Both the position numbers and the translations under genes were made by a program. Below, piece after piece: positions 53,340 to 62,198 of a stretch of DNA of 64,000 bases (position 1 is the first letter of the stretch; every line of letters begins with the position of its first letter). The DNA is taken from positions 496,001 through 560,000 of the forward strand of contig CANLKV010000002.1 in the NCBI GenBank assembly GCA_947491755.1. Reading direction: 5' to 3'. Origin of the DNA: an uncultured Nonlabens sp. (GTDB lineage Bacteria; Bacteroidota; Bacteroidia; Flavobacteriales; Flavobacteriaceae). The notes under the pieces were generated by a model that worked only from the letters and a program-made list of their open reading frames with translations, did not search any database and had not been told where the DNA came from.

Positions 53340-54623
53340 CTATCTCTTGATTAATTGACTTAATTGCTGAGTTAAATTTTTGCGATGATACCTACTTACA
53401 TCATTAGGGTTGCCCGTTAATTGACCCAGTTTAAACGCCTGGTATAAGTTTAAAAGGTGATTCTTCAAACCTTGCATTTGATAATTAAAATAGGTTCCAG
53501 AACCGCTTTGCTGCAGTAATGTTTCAATATCTGACCCATCTGGACCTATGGCGATGATAGGTCTGCGGCTTGCCATGTATTCAAAGGTTTTACCAGGAAT
53601 AATTGCTGTAGTCTCTGGCGTATCAATCTCTATCAATAACAATACTTGCGATTGATTTATCAATTGCACCGCGGTATCATGACTTACATATCCCTTATAA
53701 TGAACTTGCTGCTCGAGTCCAGCTGCGGCAATTGATTCTTTAATAGTGTCACTAATGTTGCCAGCTAGATGCAGTTGAAAATCTGCAGCAAAATCTGGAT
53801 GAGTATCGCATAAATCAGTCAGACAGCGCCATAAAAGCAAGGGATTGCGATCTGCTAACAGCGTACCTACATGACTGATGACAAAGCTACCCTCTGGTTG
53901 TTTTACCTCATTAGGAGTGAGATCATAACCATTTGTAATTACCTGCACAGGTGTGTTGGTTTTTTCCCTAAATTCTGCGGCTGTACTGGGACTGGTTGTG
54001 ATAATTTTTGAAGCACTGCGCAATACCTTTACTTCTAAATTTTCATGCTTTTGTTGAGAGGCAGTTGTAAGTCTTAGTGATTTGTGATAGCCTATGGTGG
54101 TCCACGGGTCTCTAAAATCGGCGATCCATTCCATATTCGCATATCGTGTACGTCCTGACAGCTCAAGACCTATCAAGTGGACAGAATGTGGTGGTCCCGT
54201 TGTAATTAAGGTGTTCGCTTTCGCGAAAGCGGAATCCTTATCAAGCATAGCCACTACCCTTTTTACCCACCCTACTCTGGCGTCTGGGATGAAATAGTTA
54301 CCACGTATCCACAACAATTTTTTTTCTAAAAAGCCAGGTTGCTTATCAATGAAACCTCGCTGTAGTTTTTTTGTTTTTTTATTGAAAAAATGCTTGACCC
54401 ATCTGCTGGGTTCTTTAATAGGAACTTTTAAAATGTTGATGGATTGAGGTATCTCATGAATCATTGAATGATCTGTACTAGCATAATCAGCAGACTCTGG
54501 AACCACAACGGTTATCTGATACTCCTCTTGCGATAGATACTTGACAAATTTTAACCAGCGCTGCACACCTGGACCGCCAGCAGGTGGCCAGTAAAATGCG
54601 ATGATATATAGTTTGTGCTTCAA
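53340..54623 (-). CDS. GT-B glycosyltransferase of the surface-glycan operon
   Basis: The 427-residue protein has the GT4 pattern. The N-terminal half begins KLYIIAFYWPPAGGPGVQRWLKFVKYL, including the GPG loop that contacts the donor. The C-terminal half has ISHVGTLLADRNPLLLWRCL, HYKGYVSHDTAVQLINQSQVLLL and IPGKTFEYMASRRPIIA with the catalytic-region Glu. DSAFAKAN near 132 is palindrome-encoded. It starts right at the YfhO stop and ends one base before the flippase gene, so the three are surely co-transcribed. Donor and acceptor are unknown. Confidence 0.92.
   Translation of the reverse strand: MKHKLYIIAFYWPPAGGPGVQRWLKFVKYLSQEEYQITVVVPESADYASTDHSMIHEIPQSINILKVPIKEPSRWVKHFFNKKTKKLQRGFIDKQPGFLEKKLLWIRGNYFIPDARVGWVKRVVAMLDKDSAFAKANTLITTGPPHSVHLIGLELSGRTRYANMEWIADFRDPWTTIGYHKSLRLTTASQQKHENLEVKVLRSASKIITTSPSTAAEFREKTNTPVQVITNGYDLTPNEVKQPEGSFVISHVGTLLADRNPLLLWRCLTDLCDTHPDFAADFQLHLAGNISDTIKESIAAAGLEQQVHYKGYVSHDTAVQLINQSQVLLLIEIDTPETTAIIPGKTFEYMASRRPIIAIGPDGSDIETLLQQSGSGTYFNYQMQGLKNHLLNLYQAFKLGQLTGNPNDVSRYHRKNLTQQLSQLIKR
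54216..54231. repeat. Palindrome copy 13 (in glycosyltransferase gene)
   Basis: Exact CGCTTTCGCGAAAGCG, read on the minus strand as AFAKA. Confidence 0.95.
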
Positions 54624-57113
54624 CTAGCTGGATTTACGTGCACTATAAAACAAGGCTCCTATTACAAACAATCCTAAAAGCAGATTACTGGCCAGCATGA
54701 TACTGGAGCCTTTTTCTACCACTGGTGGATCAAAGGTAAATACGATCTCGTGTGTTCCCGCTGGTACTTTTATACCTCGCAAGGCAAAGTTTACAGCAGC
54801 AATAGGAACTTCTTTACCGTCAACAATAGCAGTCCAGCCATGAGGATAATAAGCCTCTGAAAATACAGCGAGACCGTCCATGCTATTTTTTGATTGATAA
54901 ACCCAGCGTTGCGGGTCGTAACTCGTGAGTTCAATAGTGGCAGTGCTATCTTTACCTATCTTGCCTAGATTGATTTTATCTGCTGCTTCCTTTTGCAAGA
55001 ACGCTTTTTCATCACCATTAAGATCTTGTAAAGCAAGTATTTCTTCATTTGCATTGTTCACAATAACTGCATTGTGAACAAACCATGCGTTCCCCATCCT
55101 GGAATCGTTGACGATGGTTTTAATCCCTGCCTCATCACGTACTAATACATACTTTACATTGAACATATTAAGGATCTCTTGATTGCGAGCTGTCATTTGC
55201 GTAATGAAATAACCATTATCATCACGTAAATAAAAGTCTGCAAGCGCTGCAATGCGCTTTGGTTTTGCACCATGATATCCTCCTAGTGTCCTGTGAAAGT
55301 AAGGCCCACGACCTGAATTAAAGGGGTCTTGAATTAGATCGTAAACTCGAAATATTTCTGGGTCTTCTGCAATTTTACGATCGACAGCTGAAGCTAAAAA
55401 CGGCAGGTCATAGTCACTGCCAGAGACAAAGTTGCTAGGCTCCTGCCTTGTGTCCTTGTAAGTAATAAAGTTTTGATTGAATCCTACTAGATCAATAAGA
55501 ATTAAAAGCCCCAGACCACTTAAAAGTATGTTTTTTGAAATCTTGTTTTTTAAATACACGTATAGACCAGCACTTATACCAGTAATAAATAACAACGATC
55601 GTAGCGCATCGCTGCGCATCACATCAAAGCGATCTTTACGCAGAGCATCAACAAAAGACTGACCTAGTTGCTCATTATTTCGATAGGAAGCGTCGTAGGG
55701 ACCGGAAAAATCAAAAAATTGATTGCCCAAAAAGGAGACGACTACAAGTAAAATAGCCATTCCTATTCCTGCATATTTTAAAGCCGTCAATTTTTCTGTT
55801 GATGAACGTTTATCACTTAAAAATTGTTGAAGACCTATGATTGCAATTATAGGCACACACAGCTCTATTATTACCTGTATGGAAGTGATCGCTCTAAATT
55901 TTGAATAAAGCGGTACATAATCAATAAATAAGTCTGTTAAGATTGCAAAGTTTTTACCATAAGACAATAATAATGCAAGTATGGCAGCTCCCACGGTCCA
56001 CCATTTAAGACGACCTTTAATTAAAAATAAAGCAATCAATGCAATAAAGAAAACAGTTATACCTAGGTAAGCTGGTGCTTCTACAATAGGCTGCGCTCCC
56101 CAGTATAAGGGAACACTTTGCTGAACAAAATTTACAGCATCAGACTTAGGTATACCGTAAGTTTCCATTAGAAATGAAACTGTATTTGAATCCTCGTCAG
56201 GACGTGCCCCACTGCCACCACCAGCAAAACGTGGAATAATCAGATTAATACTTTCTGCAATGCCATAACTGTACTGTGTAATGTAATCGTATGTTAAACC
56301 GTCTGTTGCGTTTATGTTTTCGCCTTGAGCGTTAATCGTCAGCAGTGATGGGCCACGTGTACTCTCCTTACTATATTCCTGGGTAGCTAGCAAGTTTGCA
56401 GCATTTGTCCCTAGCGCCAGCACTACAGACGCGATCATGATGCCTACAGATTTAAAATAATGAGGTAGAATTTTCTTTTTAAACGCATCGATGAAATAAG
56501 CAATTCCTAGGACAATACAAATAAACAACAGGTAGTAGGTCATCTGGGGATGATTTGCTTGTAGTTCTAAAGCCATCGCCAGGGCTGTAAGTATACCACC
56601 CCATAAATACCGCCCTTTAAAAACTAATAATATGCCGCTTAAAACCAATGGGAAATAAGCGATAGCATGAGCTTTGGCATTATGTCCTACACCCAGAATA
56701 ATTATTAGGTAGGTTGAGAAACCAAAAGCCAGTGACCCTAATAAACCTAGGCGCCAGTCCACCTTGAGCACTAACATCAAAATGTAAAAACAGATGAAAT
56801 AAAGAAATAGGTAGTCCGCTGGACGTGGTAAAAATCGTATGGCTCGATCCATAGTGTCAATAAAATCATAGGGATAACGAGCGCCTAATTGATATGTAGG
56901 CATCCCTCCAAAAACAGCGTCTGTCCAGTACAGCTCTTCTCCTGTATTCTCCCTATTTTCAATAAGTTGTCGAGCGTTTCCTTTATATTGAACAATATCA
57001 TTTTGATATAGCTTTTTACCACTCAGTACCGGATAAAAATATGCCAGAGAAGCAAGAATGAAAATGATAAAAACAGCGAGATGTGGAAGAATTTTCTTGA
57101 ATGAAAAGGTCAT
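54624..57113 (-). CDS. YfhO family membrane protein
   Basis: The 829-residue protein has many membrane helices and the YfhO start (HLAVFIIFILASLAYFYPVLSGKKLYQNDIVQYKG) with the Asp in the first periplasmic loop that GT-C enzymes use. A soluble domain lies at about 560-790, with a last helix at the C-terminus. In Gram-positive bacteria YfhO glycosylates lipoteichoic acid; in Bacteroidota the role is not defined, but a lipid-linked-sugar glycosyltransferase is likely. It leads the run with the glycosyltransferase and flippase, and the DUF4834 gene lies upstream. Confidence 0.9.
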   Translation of the reverse strand: MTFSFKKILPHLAVFIIFILASLAYFYPVLSGKKLYQNDIVQYKGNARQLIENRENTGEELYWTDAVFGGMPTYQLGARYPYDFIDTMDRAIRFLPRPADYLFLYFICFYILMLVLKVDWRLGLLGSLAFGFSTYLIIILGVGHNAKAHAIAYFPLVLSGILLVFKGRYLWGGILTALAMALELQANHPQMTYYLLFICIVLGIAYFIDAFKKKILPHYFKSVGIMIASVVLALGTNAANLLATQEYSKESTRGPSLLTINAQGENINATDGLTYDYITQYSYGIAESINLIIPRFAGGGSGARPDEDSNTVSFLMETYGIPKSDAVNFVQQSVPLYWGAQPIVEAPAYLGITVFFIALIALFLIKGRLKWWTVGAAILALLLSYGKNFAILTDLFIDYVPLYSKFRAITSIQVIIELCVPIIAIIGLQQFLSDKRSSTEKLTALKYAGIGMAILLVVVSFLGNQFFDFSGPYDASYRNNEQLGQSFVDALRKDRFDVMRSDALRSLLFITGISAGLYVYLKNKISKNILLSGLGLLILIDLVGFNQNFITYKDTRQEPSNFVSGSDYDLPFLASAVDRKIAEDPEIFRVYDLIQDPFNSGRGPYFHRTLGGYHGAKPKRIAALADFYLRDDNGYFITQMTARNQEILNMFNVKYVLVRDEAGIKTIVNDSRMGNAWFVHNAVIVNNANEEILALQDLNGDEKAFLQKEAADKINLGKIGKDSTATIELTSYDPQRWVYQSKNSMDGLAVFSEAYYPHGWTAIVDGKEVPIAAVNFALRGIKVPAGTHEIVFTFDPPVVEKGSSIMLASNLLLGLFVIGALFYSARKSS

Positions 57114-57143
57114 GAAAGAACTATGATGATTTGAAATTGAAAA

Positions 57144-57416
57144 TTAGTCAATTTCTTCATAGTCGACATACTCACCAACACTTTTATTAGTGTTTGATTT
57201 TTTTCTAGCGGGTCCTGTATTTTGATATTCTACCTGGGTTTCCCCATTATTTGGCTTGTGGTAATTTGCCTCGTTACGTTGATCAAATTGTTTTTGAACA
57301 CGCTCTAGCGCTTTTTTACCAGCCCATTGCAGTATTGATTTACCGTAAATACGAACTATCAGGCGTACTGCTAGATAAACTCCTGCAACGATAAGTATGG
57401 CTTGTAATAGTTTCAA
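57144..57416 (-). CDS. DUF4834 family protein
   Basis: The 90-residue protein starts at a TTG (57416). One N-terminal helix (LLQAILIVAGVYLAVRLIV) precedes a polar tail ending YVDYEEID, as in DUF4834. It is almost always next to YfhO in flavobacteria, and lies 30 bases upstream of it here. No activity is known. Confidence 0.8.
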   Translation of the reverse strand: MKLLQAILIVAGVYLAVRLIVRIYGKSILQWAGKKALERVQKQFDQRNEANYHKPNNGETQVEYQNTGPARKKSNTNKSVGEYVDYEEID

Positions 57417-57454
57417 GTTCTCAAATCTTTGCTATAAAATTACGTCGCTGTGTA

Positions 57455-57484
57455 TTTGGGACTCTTTAATAAATCTTAAATTTG
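57455..57484 (+). promoter_or_regulatory. Promoter of the outer-membrane transporter-like gene
   Basis: TTTG at 57455-57458 and TAAATTTG at 57477-57484 are exact matches to the Bacteroidota -33 and -7 elements with an 18-base spacer. The leader would be about 13 bases. This is the best promoter match in the window. Confidence 0.6.
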
Positions 57485-57500
57485 ATTATGTTTAGCTCTT

Positions 57501-58397
57501 ATGAAAAACAATAACACTTTTTTTCTTGTCTTAATTGTAACTCTTGCAAACTGTCTAACCCTTAGCGCACAGTATACTGAAACTATTAATACTAATAATC
57601 CAGGACGTTCGCAAGGTGCTTTTGCAGTAGGTAAAAATGTAGCTCAAGTAGAGGCTTCTGTATTTTATCGAGATGAAGATCATGATTTATTCAATTATCA
57701 ACGGCAAATAGGTGGTACGGCCTTTCAATTGCGATATGGCCTGATCTGGGAAGAATTGGAGATCTCCTATTTTGGAACTTTTGAAAGTATAAGTGAAACC
57801 ATTAACCAAGGATTTGGCCCGCAAGAAAACAATTTTTCTAACTTTTCAAGAAGCACACTAGGGGCTAAATACCTGCTCTTTGACCCTATAAAAAAATGGG
57901 GAGAAAGAGAAGTTGATTTGTACAGTTATCACGCAAATCGCCGCTTAAAATGGCGAGATTTAATTCCTGCGGTCTCTATTTTTGCTGGGGCAAATATCGA
58001 TCTGGCAGACCCTAACAGCTTGTTGCCGCCTGACAATCCTACCTTTTCTCCTAGATTAGAACTAATCACTCAACACAACATGGGACGCTGGGTATTTGTT
58101 TCAAACTTTATAGTCGATCGAGTAAGCACAGATTTCCCATCCTACGGCGGGATCTTTACATTGACTCATAGTATCAACAATCGTTGGGCTGCTTTCGGTG
58201 AGTTTCAAACGATTATATCAGATTTTTATAGCGATGATATCGCTCGAGGCGGATTGGCCTATTTGATAAATAAGAACTGGCAGGTAGATGCTAGTGCAGC
58301 CATCAATTTTAAAGATACACCAGGTCTTTATCAGGTTAATCTGGGCATGAGTTATCGACTTGATTTCCATAAAGATCCGGTAATCACAAGACTGTAA
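57501..58397 (+). CDS. Outer-membrane protein, phenol MetA-pathway (MetA-deg) type
   Basis: The 298-residue protein has a signal peptide (FFLVLIVTLANCLTLSAQ). It follows the MetA-pathway-of-phenol-degradation/transporter barrel family in the first block, TINTNNPGRSQGAFAVGKNVAQVEASVFYRDE. Short amphipathic strands follow and the C-terminus is VNLGMSYRLDF ... TRL. The name comes from other bacteria and does not mean phenol catabolism here. It starts just after a strong promoter match. Confidence 0.8.
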   Translation: MKNNNTFFLVLIVTLANCLTLSAQYTETINTNNPGRSQGAFAVGKNVAQVEASVFYRDEDHDLFNYQRQIGGTAFQLRYGLIWEELEISYFGTFESISETINQGFGPQENNFSNFSRSTLGAKYLLFDPIKKWGEREVDLYSYHANRRLKWRDLIPAVSIFAGANIDLADPNSLLPPDNPTFSPRLELITQHNMGRWVFVSNFIVDRVSTDFPSYGGIFTLTHSINNRWAAFGEFQTIISDFYSDDIARGGLAYLINKNWQVDASAAINFKDTPGLYQVNLGMSYRLDFHKDPVITRL

Positions 58398-58417
58398 TAT
58401 TTCCCTAATACCTATTC

Positions 58418-59542
58418 ATGAGCATTAAAGTTCAACGCATATCCAGTAAAAGAGATATAAAAAAGTTTGTTACGTTTCCTATGGAATTGTACAAAGGAAA
58501 CCCTTACTACGTCCCGCCAATCATTAAGGATGAGATGGAGACCTTTGATCCCCAAAAAAATCAGGTTTTCAAAAATGCCGATTGTTGGTTATTTCTTGCC
58601 TATCGTGCGGACAAAGTTGTAGGGCGTGTTGCTGCCATTATCAATCATATAGAGGTAAAAGAACAAAACAAGCCTAAGATGCGTTTTGGATGGCTGGATA
58701 TGGTGGATGATATAGAGGTCACTAGAGCACTGCTTGCAGAGGTAAACCGTATAGGAAATGAAAATCAATTAGAATATGCCGAAGGACCTGTAGGTTTTAC
58801 ACTGATGGATAAAGCGGGTATGCTTATAAAAGGTTATGACGAACTAGCCACTATGATCACCTGGTACAATTATCCCTACTATAAGGAACACATGGAGCAA
58901 CTGGGTTATGAAAAAGCTGCAGAATGGGTTGAGTTTAAGTTCAAACCACCTAGCCCCATACCAGAACGATTTAACAAATTTGCTGACCTTGTGGCAAAAA
59001 GGTATGGGCTAACACAGCTTAGTTTTAAAAGCACTAAAGAAATAGAGCCTTACGTAGACGGAATGTTTGAGTTGCTCAATCAGACCTATTCCAATCTAGT
59101 CACGTTCGTACCTATACAGCAATATCAAATAGATCTGTATAAAGAAAAGTACCTCCCCTTTATCAATCCAGATTTCCTAGAATGTGTAGTGGATAAAGAT
59201 GGTAAATTAATAGCTTTTGCTATTACTATGCCTTCTTTTTCTAGAGCCTTACAAAAGGCAAATGGAAAACTCTGGCCGTTTGGGTTTTTACATTTATTAA
59301 GAGCAAAAAAGAACAACGACCGTGCAGCTTTCTATTTAATAGGCATACATCCTAAACTACAGGGCAAGGGAGTAACTGCAATGATGTTCCGTAATATCAC
59401 GCAAAATTTTATGGACTATGGTGTGGAGTTGTGTGAGACCAATCCAGAACTAGAAGACAATCTTGCGGTGCAAGCCTCCTGGAAAGATTACGATCCCATA
59501 CTGCATAAAAGAAGACGAACATATCGTAAAAATTTGTCTTGA
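58418..59542 (+). CDS. GNAT-like N-acyltransferase family protein
   Basis: The 374-residue protein carries an acetyl-CoA-binding motif A-like stretch (GIHPKLQGKGVTAMMFRNI) at about 307-325, with the rest of a two-lobe acyltransferase fold. The start (KVQRISSKRDIKKFVTFPMELYKGNPYYVPP) is typical of a family often annotated simply as N-acetyltransferase in flavobacteria. The substrate is unknown. It is coupled to the RluA gene by a TTGA overlap. Confidence 0.78.
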   Translation: MSIKVQRISSKRDIKKFVTFPMELYKGNPYYVPPIIKDEMETFDPQKNQVFKNADCWLFLAYRADKVVGRVAAIINHIEVKEQNKPKMRFGWLDMVDDIEVTRALLAEVNRIGNENQLEYAEGPVGFTLMDKAGMLIKGYDELATMITWYNYPYYKEHMEQLGYEKAAEWVEFKFKPPSPIPERFNKFADLVAKRYGLTQLSFKSTKEIEPYVDGMFELLNQTYSNLVTFVPIQQYQIDLYKEKYLPFINPDFLECVVDKDGKLIAFAITMPSFSRALQKANGKLWPFGFLHLLRAKKNNDRAAFYLIGIHPKLQGKGVTAMMFRNITQNFMDYGVELCETNPELEDNLAVQASWKDYDPILHKRRRTYRKNLS

Positions 59543-60234
59543 ATAAACTAGAACAACAACGCATTTTATTTGAGGATAATCATTTAATCGCTGTCAATAA
59601 ACAATCTGGTGATCTTGTTCAAGGAGACAAAACAGGAGATGTAATACTACCTGATTTGATCAAGGATTATATTGCAGTGGCTTATGATAAGCCTGGCGCC
59701 GTTTATCTGGGTGTAACACATCGATTGGATAGACCTACCTCAGGTGTAGTAGTTTTTGCACGCACTTCAAAGGCACTTACAAGAATGAATAAATTGTTTG
59801 CTAGTCATGATACTCAAAAAGTTTATTGGGCGGTAGTAGAAGGACAAGTAAGAAATGAAAAGCAAACAGTGACTCATTTTATGGTGCGCAACCCTAAACA
59901 GAACAAGAGCTATGCGCACGATCATGAAGTACCTAATTCTAAAAAAGCAGTACTGCATTATCGATTAATACAACGATTAGATCGCTATAGCCTGCTAGAG
60001 GTGACACTGGAGACCGGTAGGCATCATCAAATACGCAGCCAGTTAAGCAAAATAGGCTATGCAATAAAGGGAGATTTAAAATATGGTGCTAGACGAAGTA
60101 ATAAGGATGCTAGCATTCATTTACACGCAAGATCATTATCTTTCATACATCCAGTGAGAAAAGAAGCGGTTGCGATTGTTGCACCCGTGCCAAGTCACGA
60201 CCCCATCTGGAATGCTATTGAGAAAGATTTATGA
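59539..60234 (+). CDS. RluA-family pseudouridine synthase
   Basis: The 231-residue protein converts uridine to pseudouridine in structured RNA. It has the catalytic HRLDRPTSGVVVFA motif with its Asp at about residue 60, LLEVTLETGRHHQIRSQL later, and no S4 domain. It starts at TTG 59539, which overlaps the GNAT stop. It overlaps the aldehyde dehydrogenase start by four bases (ATGA). RNA target unknown. Confidence 0.93.
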   Translation: MNKLEQQRILFEDNHLIAVNKQSGDLVQGDKTGDVILPDLIKDYIAVAYDKPGAVYLGVTHRLDRPTSGVVVFARTSKALTRMNKLFASHDTQKVYWAVVEGQVRNEKQTVTHFMVRNPKQNKSYAHDHEVPNSKKAVLHYRLIQRLDRYSLLEVTLETGRHHQIRSQLSKIGYAIKGDLKYGARRSNKDASIHLHARSLSFIHPVRKEAVAIVAPVPSHDPIWNAIEKDL

Positions 60235-61604
60235 CACCAGAACAATTACATAGTAAACAACGAAACTTTTTTAAAACAAGAAATACCCATGATGTCAAAT
60301 GGCGTCTGGCAGCCTTAAATCGTTTAAACGAAAATCTAGAAACTTTCGAGCCTAAAATATTTCAGGCATTAGAAGATGATTTAGGTAAAAGCGATATAGA
60401 AGCATATCTTACAGAAATTCAAGTAGTACAAAAAGAATTACAACTATTCTTAAAAAAAACTGCTTCCTGGGCGCGACCTAAAAAGGTTCGTGCCTCGCTC
60501 ATGAATTTCCCTTCAAAAGCGCGACAATACCCAGAGCCCTATGGGAATACTTTGATCATATCGCCCTGGAATTATCCCTTTCAACTGGCTATGATGCCAC
60601 TAATTGCAGCTGTTGCGGCAGGCAATACAGTCACCTTAAAACCTAGCGAGCACTCCCCTTCTACAAGCAATGTACTGGAAGAACTTATTAAAAATAGTTT
60701 TGATCCACAGCATGTTAGTGTACAACAAGGCGATGCAGATGTAGCCCAGCAATTGACAGCACTACCGTGGAATTATATATTTTTTACAGGCAGTCCAGGT
60801 GTAGGTAAGAAAATATACCAGGCAGCCGCAAAACACCTGACACCAGTAACTCTAGAACTAGGTGGTAAAAATCCAGCTGTGGTACATCCCACAGCAAATT
60901 TAAAAGTAGCTGCGCGACGGCTTGTATGGACAAAGTTTTTAAATGCTGGTCAGACCTGTATCGCACCAGACTATATCCTGGTGCATCATTCCATCAAGAG
61001 CAGATTGATAACGCAAATGCAAGAAGAACTGCAAATATTTTATAATGGTAGTGCCGCAAGGTCTAAAGACTATTCAAAAATTATTACACCGCAGCATCTC
61101 GAGCGACTTTCTAATTTACTAGAGGGACAACAAATTATTTGCGGTGGTCAAATTATCAAAGAGAGTCGTCACCTAGAACCTACCCTACTGGATCAACCAG
61201 ACCGTGAGAGCACAGTGATGCAAGACGAGATCTTTGGACCTATTCTACCCATTATTGCTTATACCAATACAGCAGATATAGAACAGTGGATAGAAAGTTA
61301 TGAGCAACCACTAGGCGCTTATGTATTTGCACAAGATACCAGGTTTGAACGATGGTTTATAAATCGGTTTTCTTTCGGTGGTGGAGCTGTAAATGACGCA
61401 ATAGTACAATTTATTAACGGCCGCCTTCCTTTTGGAGGTGTTGGTAACAGCGGTATAGGCAGCTATCATGAAAAGCACAGCTTTAATACCTTTAGTCATT
61501 ATAAAAGCGTGGTCCACCGTGGTACATGGCTTGATTTGAAAATTAAATATCCTCCTTACAATATCAGCGTTGATCTTCTCAAAAAAGTGTTCAAATGGCT
61601 TTAA
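60231..61604 (+). CDS. NAD(P)-dependent aldehyde dehydrogenase
   Basis: The 457-residue enzyme has the family sites in order: ISPWNYPFQLAM, VTLKPSEHSPSTS, TGSPGVGKKI, the general-base Glu in VTLELGGKNPAVV, and the catalytic Cys in NAGQTCIAPDYIL near 240. The FGPILPI block follows. It resembles the ALDH3-type fatty-aldehyde or coniferyl-type group in length. The C-terminal LKKVFKWL is amphipathic. It is last of a three-gene overlapping run (GNAT, RluA, ALDH). Confidence 0.94.
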   Translation: MTPEQLHSKQRNFFKTRNTHDVKWRLAALNRLNENLETFEPKIFQALEDDLGKSDIEAYLTEIQVVQKELQLFLKKTASWARPKKVRASLMNFPSKARQYPEPYGNTLIISPWNYPFQLAMMPLIAAVAAGNTVTLKPSEHSPSTSNVLEELIKNSFDPQHVSVQQGDADVAQQLTALPWNYIFFTGSPGVGKKIYQAAAKHLTPVTLELGGKNPAVVHPTANLKVAARRLVWTKFLNAGQTCIAPDYILVHHSIKSRLITQMQEELQIFYNGSAARSKDYSKIITPQHLERLSNLLEGQQIICGGQIIKESRHLEPTLLDQPDRESTVMQDEIFGPILPIIAYTNTADIEQWIESYEQPLGAYVFAQDTRFERWFINRFSFGGGAVNDAIVQFINGRLPFGGVGNSGIGSYHEKHSFNTFSHYKSVVHRGTWLDLKIKYPPYNISVDLLKKVFKWL

Positions 61605-61668
61605 ACAACCCTTATTATGGTTGCGGGTAGTTATAAAATCATAAAATGCGGTTAAGCTGATGTTATTT

Positions 61669-61684
61669 CGCTTTCGCGAAAGCG
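61669..61684. repeat. Palindrome copy 14 (intergenic)
   Basis: Exact CGCTTTCGCGAAAGCG, between the aldehyde dehydrogenase and DUF2945 genes, upstream of the latter's start. Confidence 0.95.
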
Positions 61685-61710
61685 AACTTATCCTATCTTT
61701 AAAATAAAAA

Positions 61711-61926
61711 ATGATACAAGAAGGAACAAAAGTAAGATGGGAATGGGGTAATGGTACAGCAACAGGAGAAGTGCAATCCACATTTACCAAAAAAGTCACT
61801 CGCACCATAGACGGTAATGAAGTTACCAGAGAAGGTGAAGAAGGAAATAAAGCCCTTTATATAAAACAGGATGATGGTAGTGCGGTTCTTAAACTAGAGA
61901 GCGAGGTGGAACGCGCAGACTCTTAA
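61711..61926 (+). CDS. DUF2945 (HVA1, Tudor-like) small protein
   Basis: The 71-residue protein matches DUF2945, the hypervirulence-associated Tudor-like domain. It begins IQEGTKVRWEWGNGTATGEVQS and includes VTRTIDGNEVTREGEEGNKALYIKQDDG. The fold is a small beta barrel. Function in bacteria is not established. A palindrome copy lies 27 bases upstream of the ATG. Confidence 0.88.
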   Translation: MIQEGTKVRWEWGNGTATGEVQSTFTKKVTRTIDGNEVTREGEEGNKALYIKQDDGSAVLKLESEVERADS

Positions 61927-61936
61927 AGATGTTGTT

Positions 61937-62197
61937 ATGACGTTACTTGCTACCGCTGGATTTACAGATTTTATAATTATTGCAGCTATCATGGGAGTTG
62001 TGCTCTATGGCTGGGAACTGTGGAATGATAGCCATAGTCTTACTGCAATAAAATTGCGCAAAGATGGCACTAGAGATTATCACAGAGTACCTACAGATGA
62101 TAAAAAGTTATTTCCAACCTGGATAAAAATTGCAATTTTTATAGTCGTTGCGAGCGTTCTCTTTATACCACTTGATTTTATTTTAAACCGATCATAA
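61937..62197 (+). CDS. Small membrane protein of unknown function
   Basis: The 86-residue protein has two hydrophobic helices (FTDFIIIAAIMGVVLYGWELW and IKIAIFIVVASVLFIPLDFIL) around a basic loop. I do not recognise a family. It sits 10 bases after DUF2945 and 1 base before the YciO-like gene, which suggests one transcription unit. Confidence 0.6.
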   Translation: MTLLATAGFTDFIIIAAIMGVVLYGWELWNDSHSLTAIKLRKDGTRDYHRVPTDDKKLFPTWIKIAIFIVVASVLFIPLDFILNRS

Positions 62198-62198
62198 T

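Noticed and set aside
2447-61684. The palindromes as rho-independent terminators or insertion-sequence ends
   Set aside because: They lack a loop and a T-run, most are inside genes, and no transposase or target-site duplication accompanies them.
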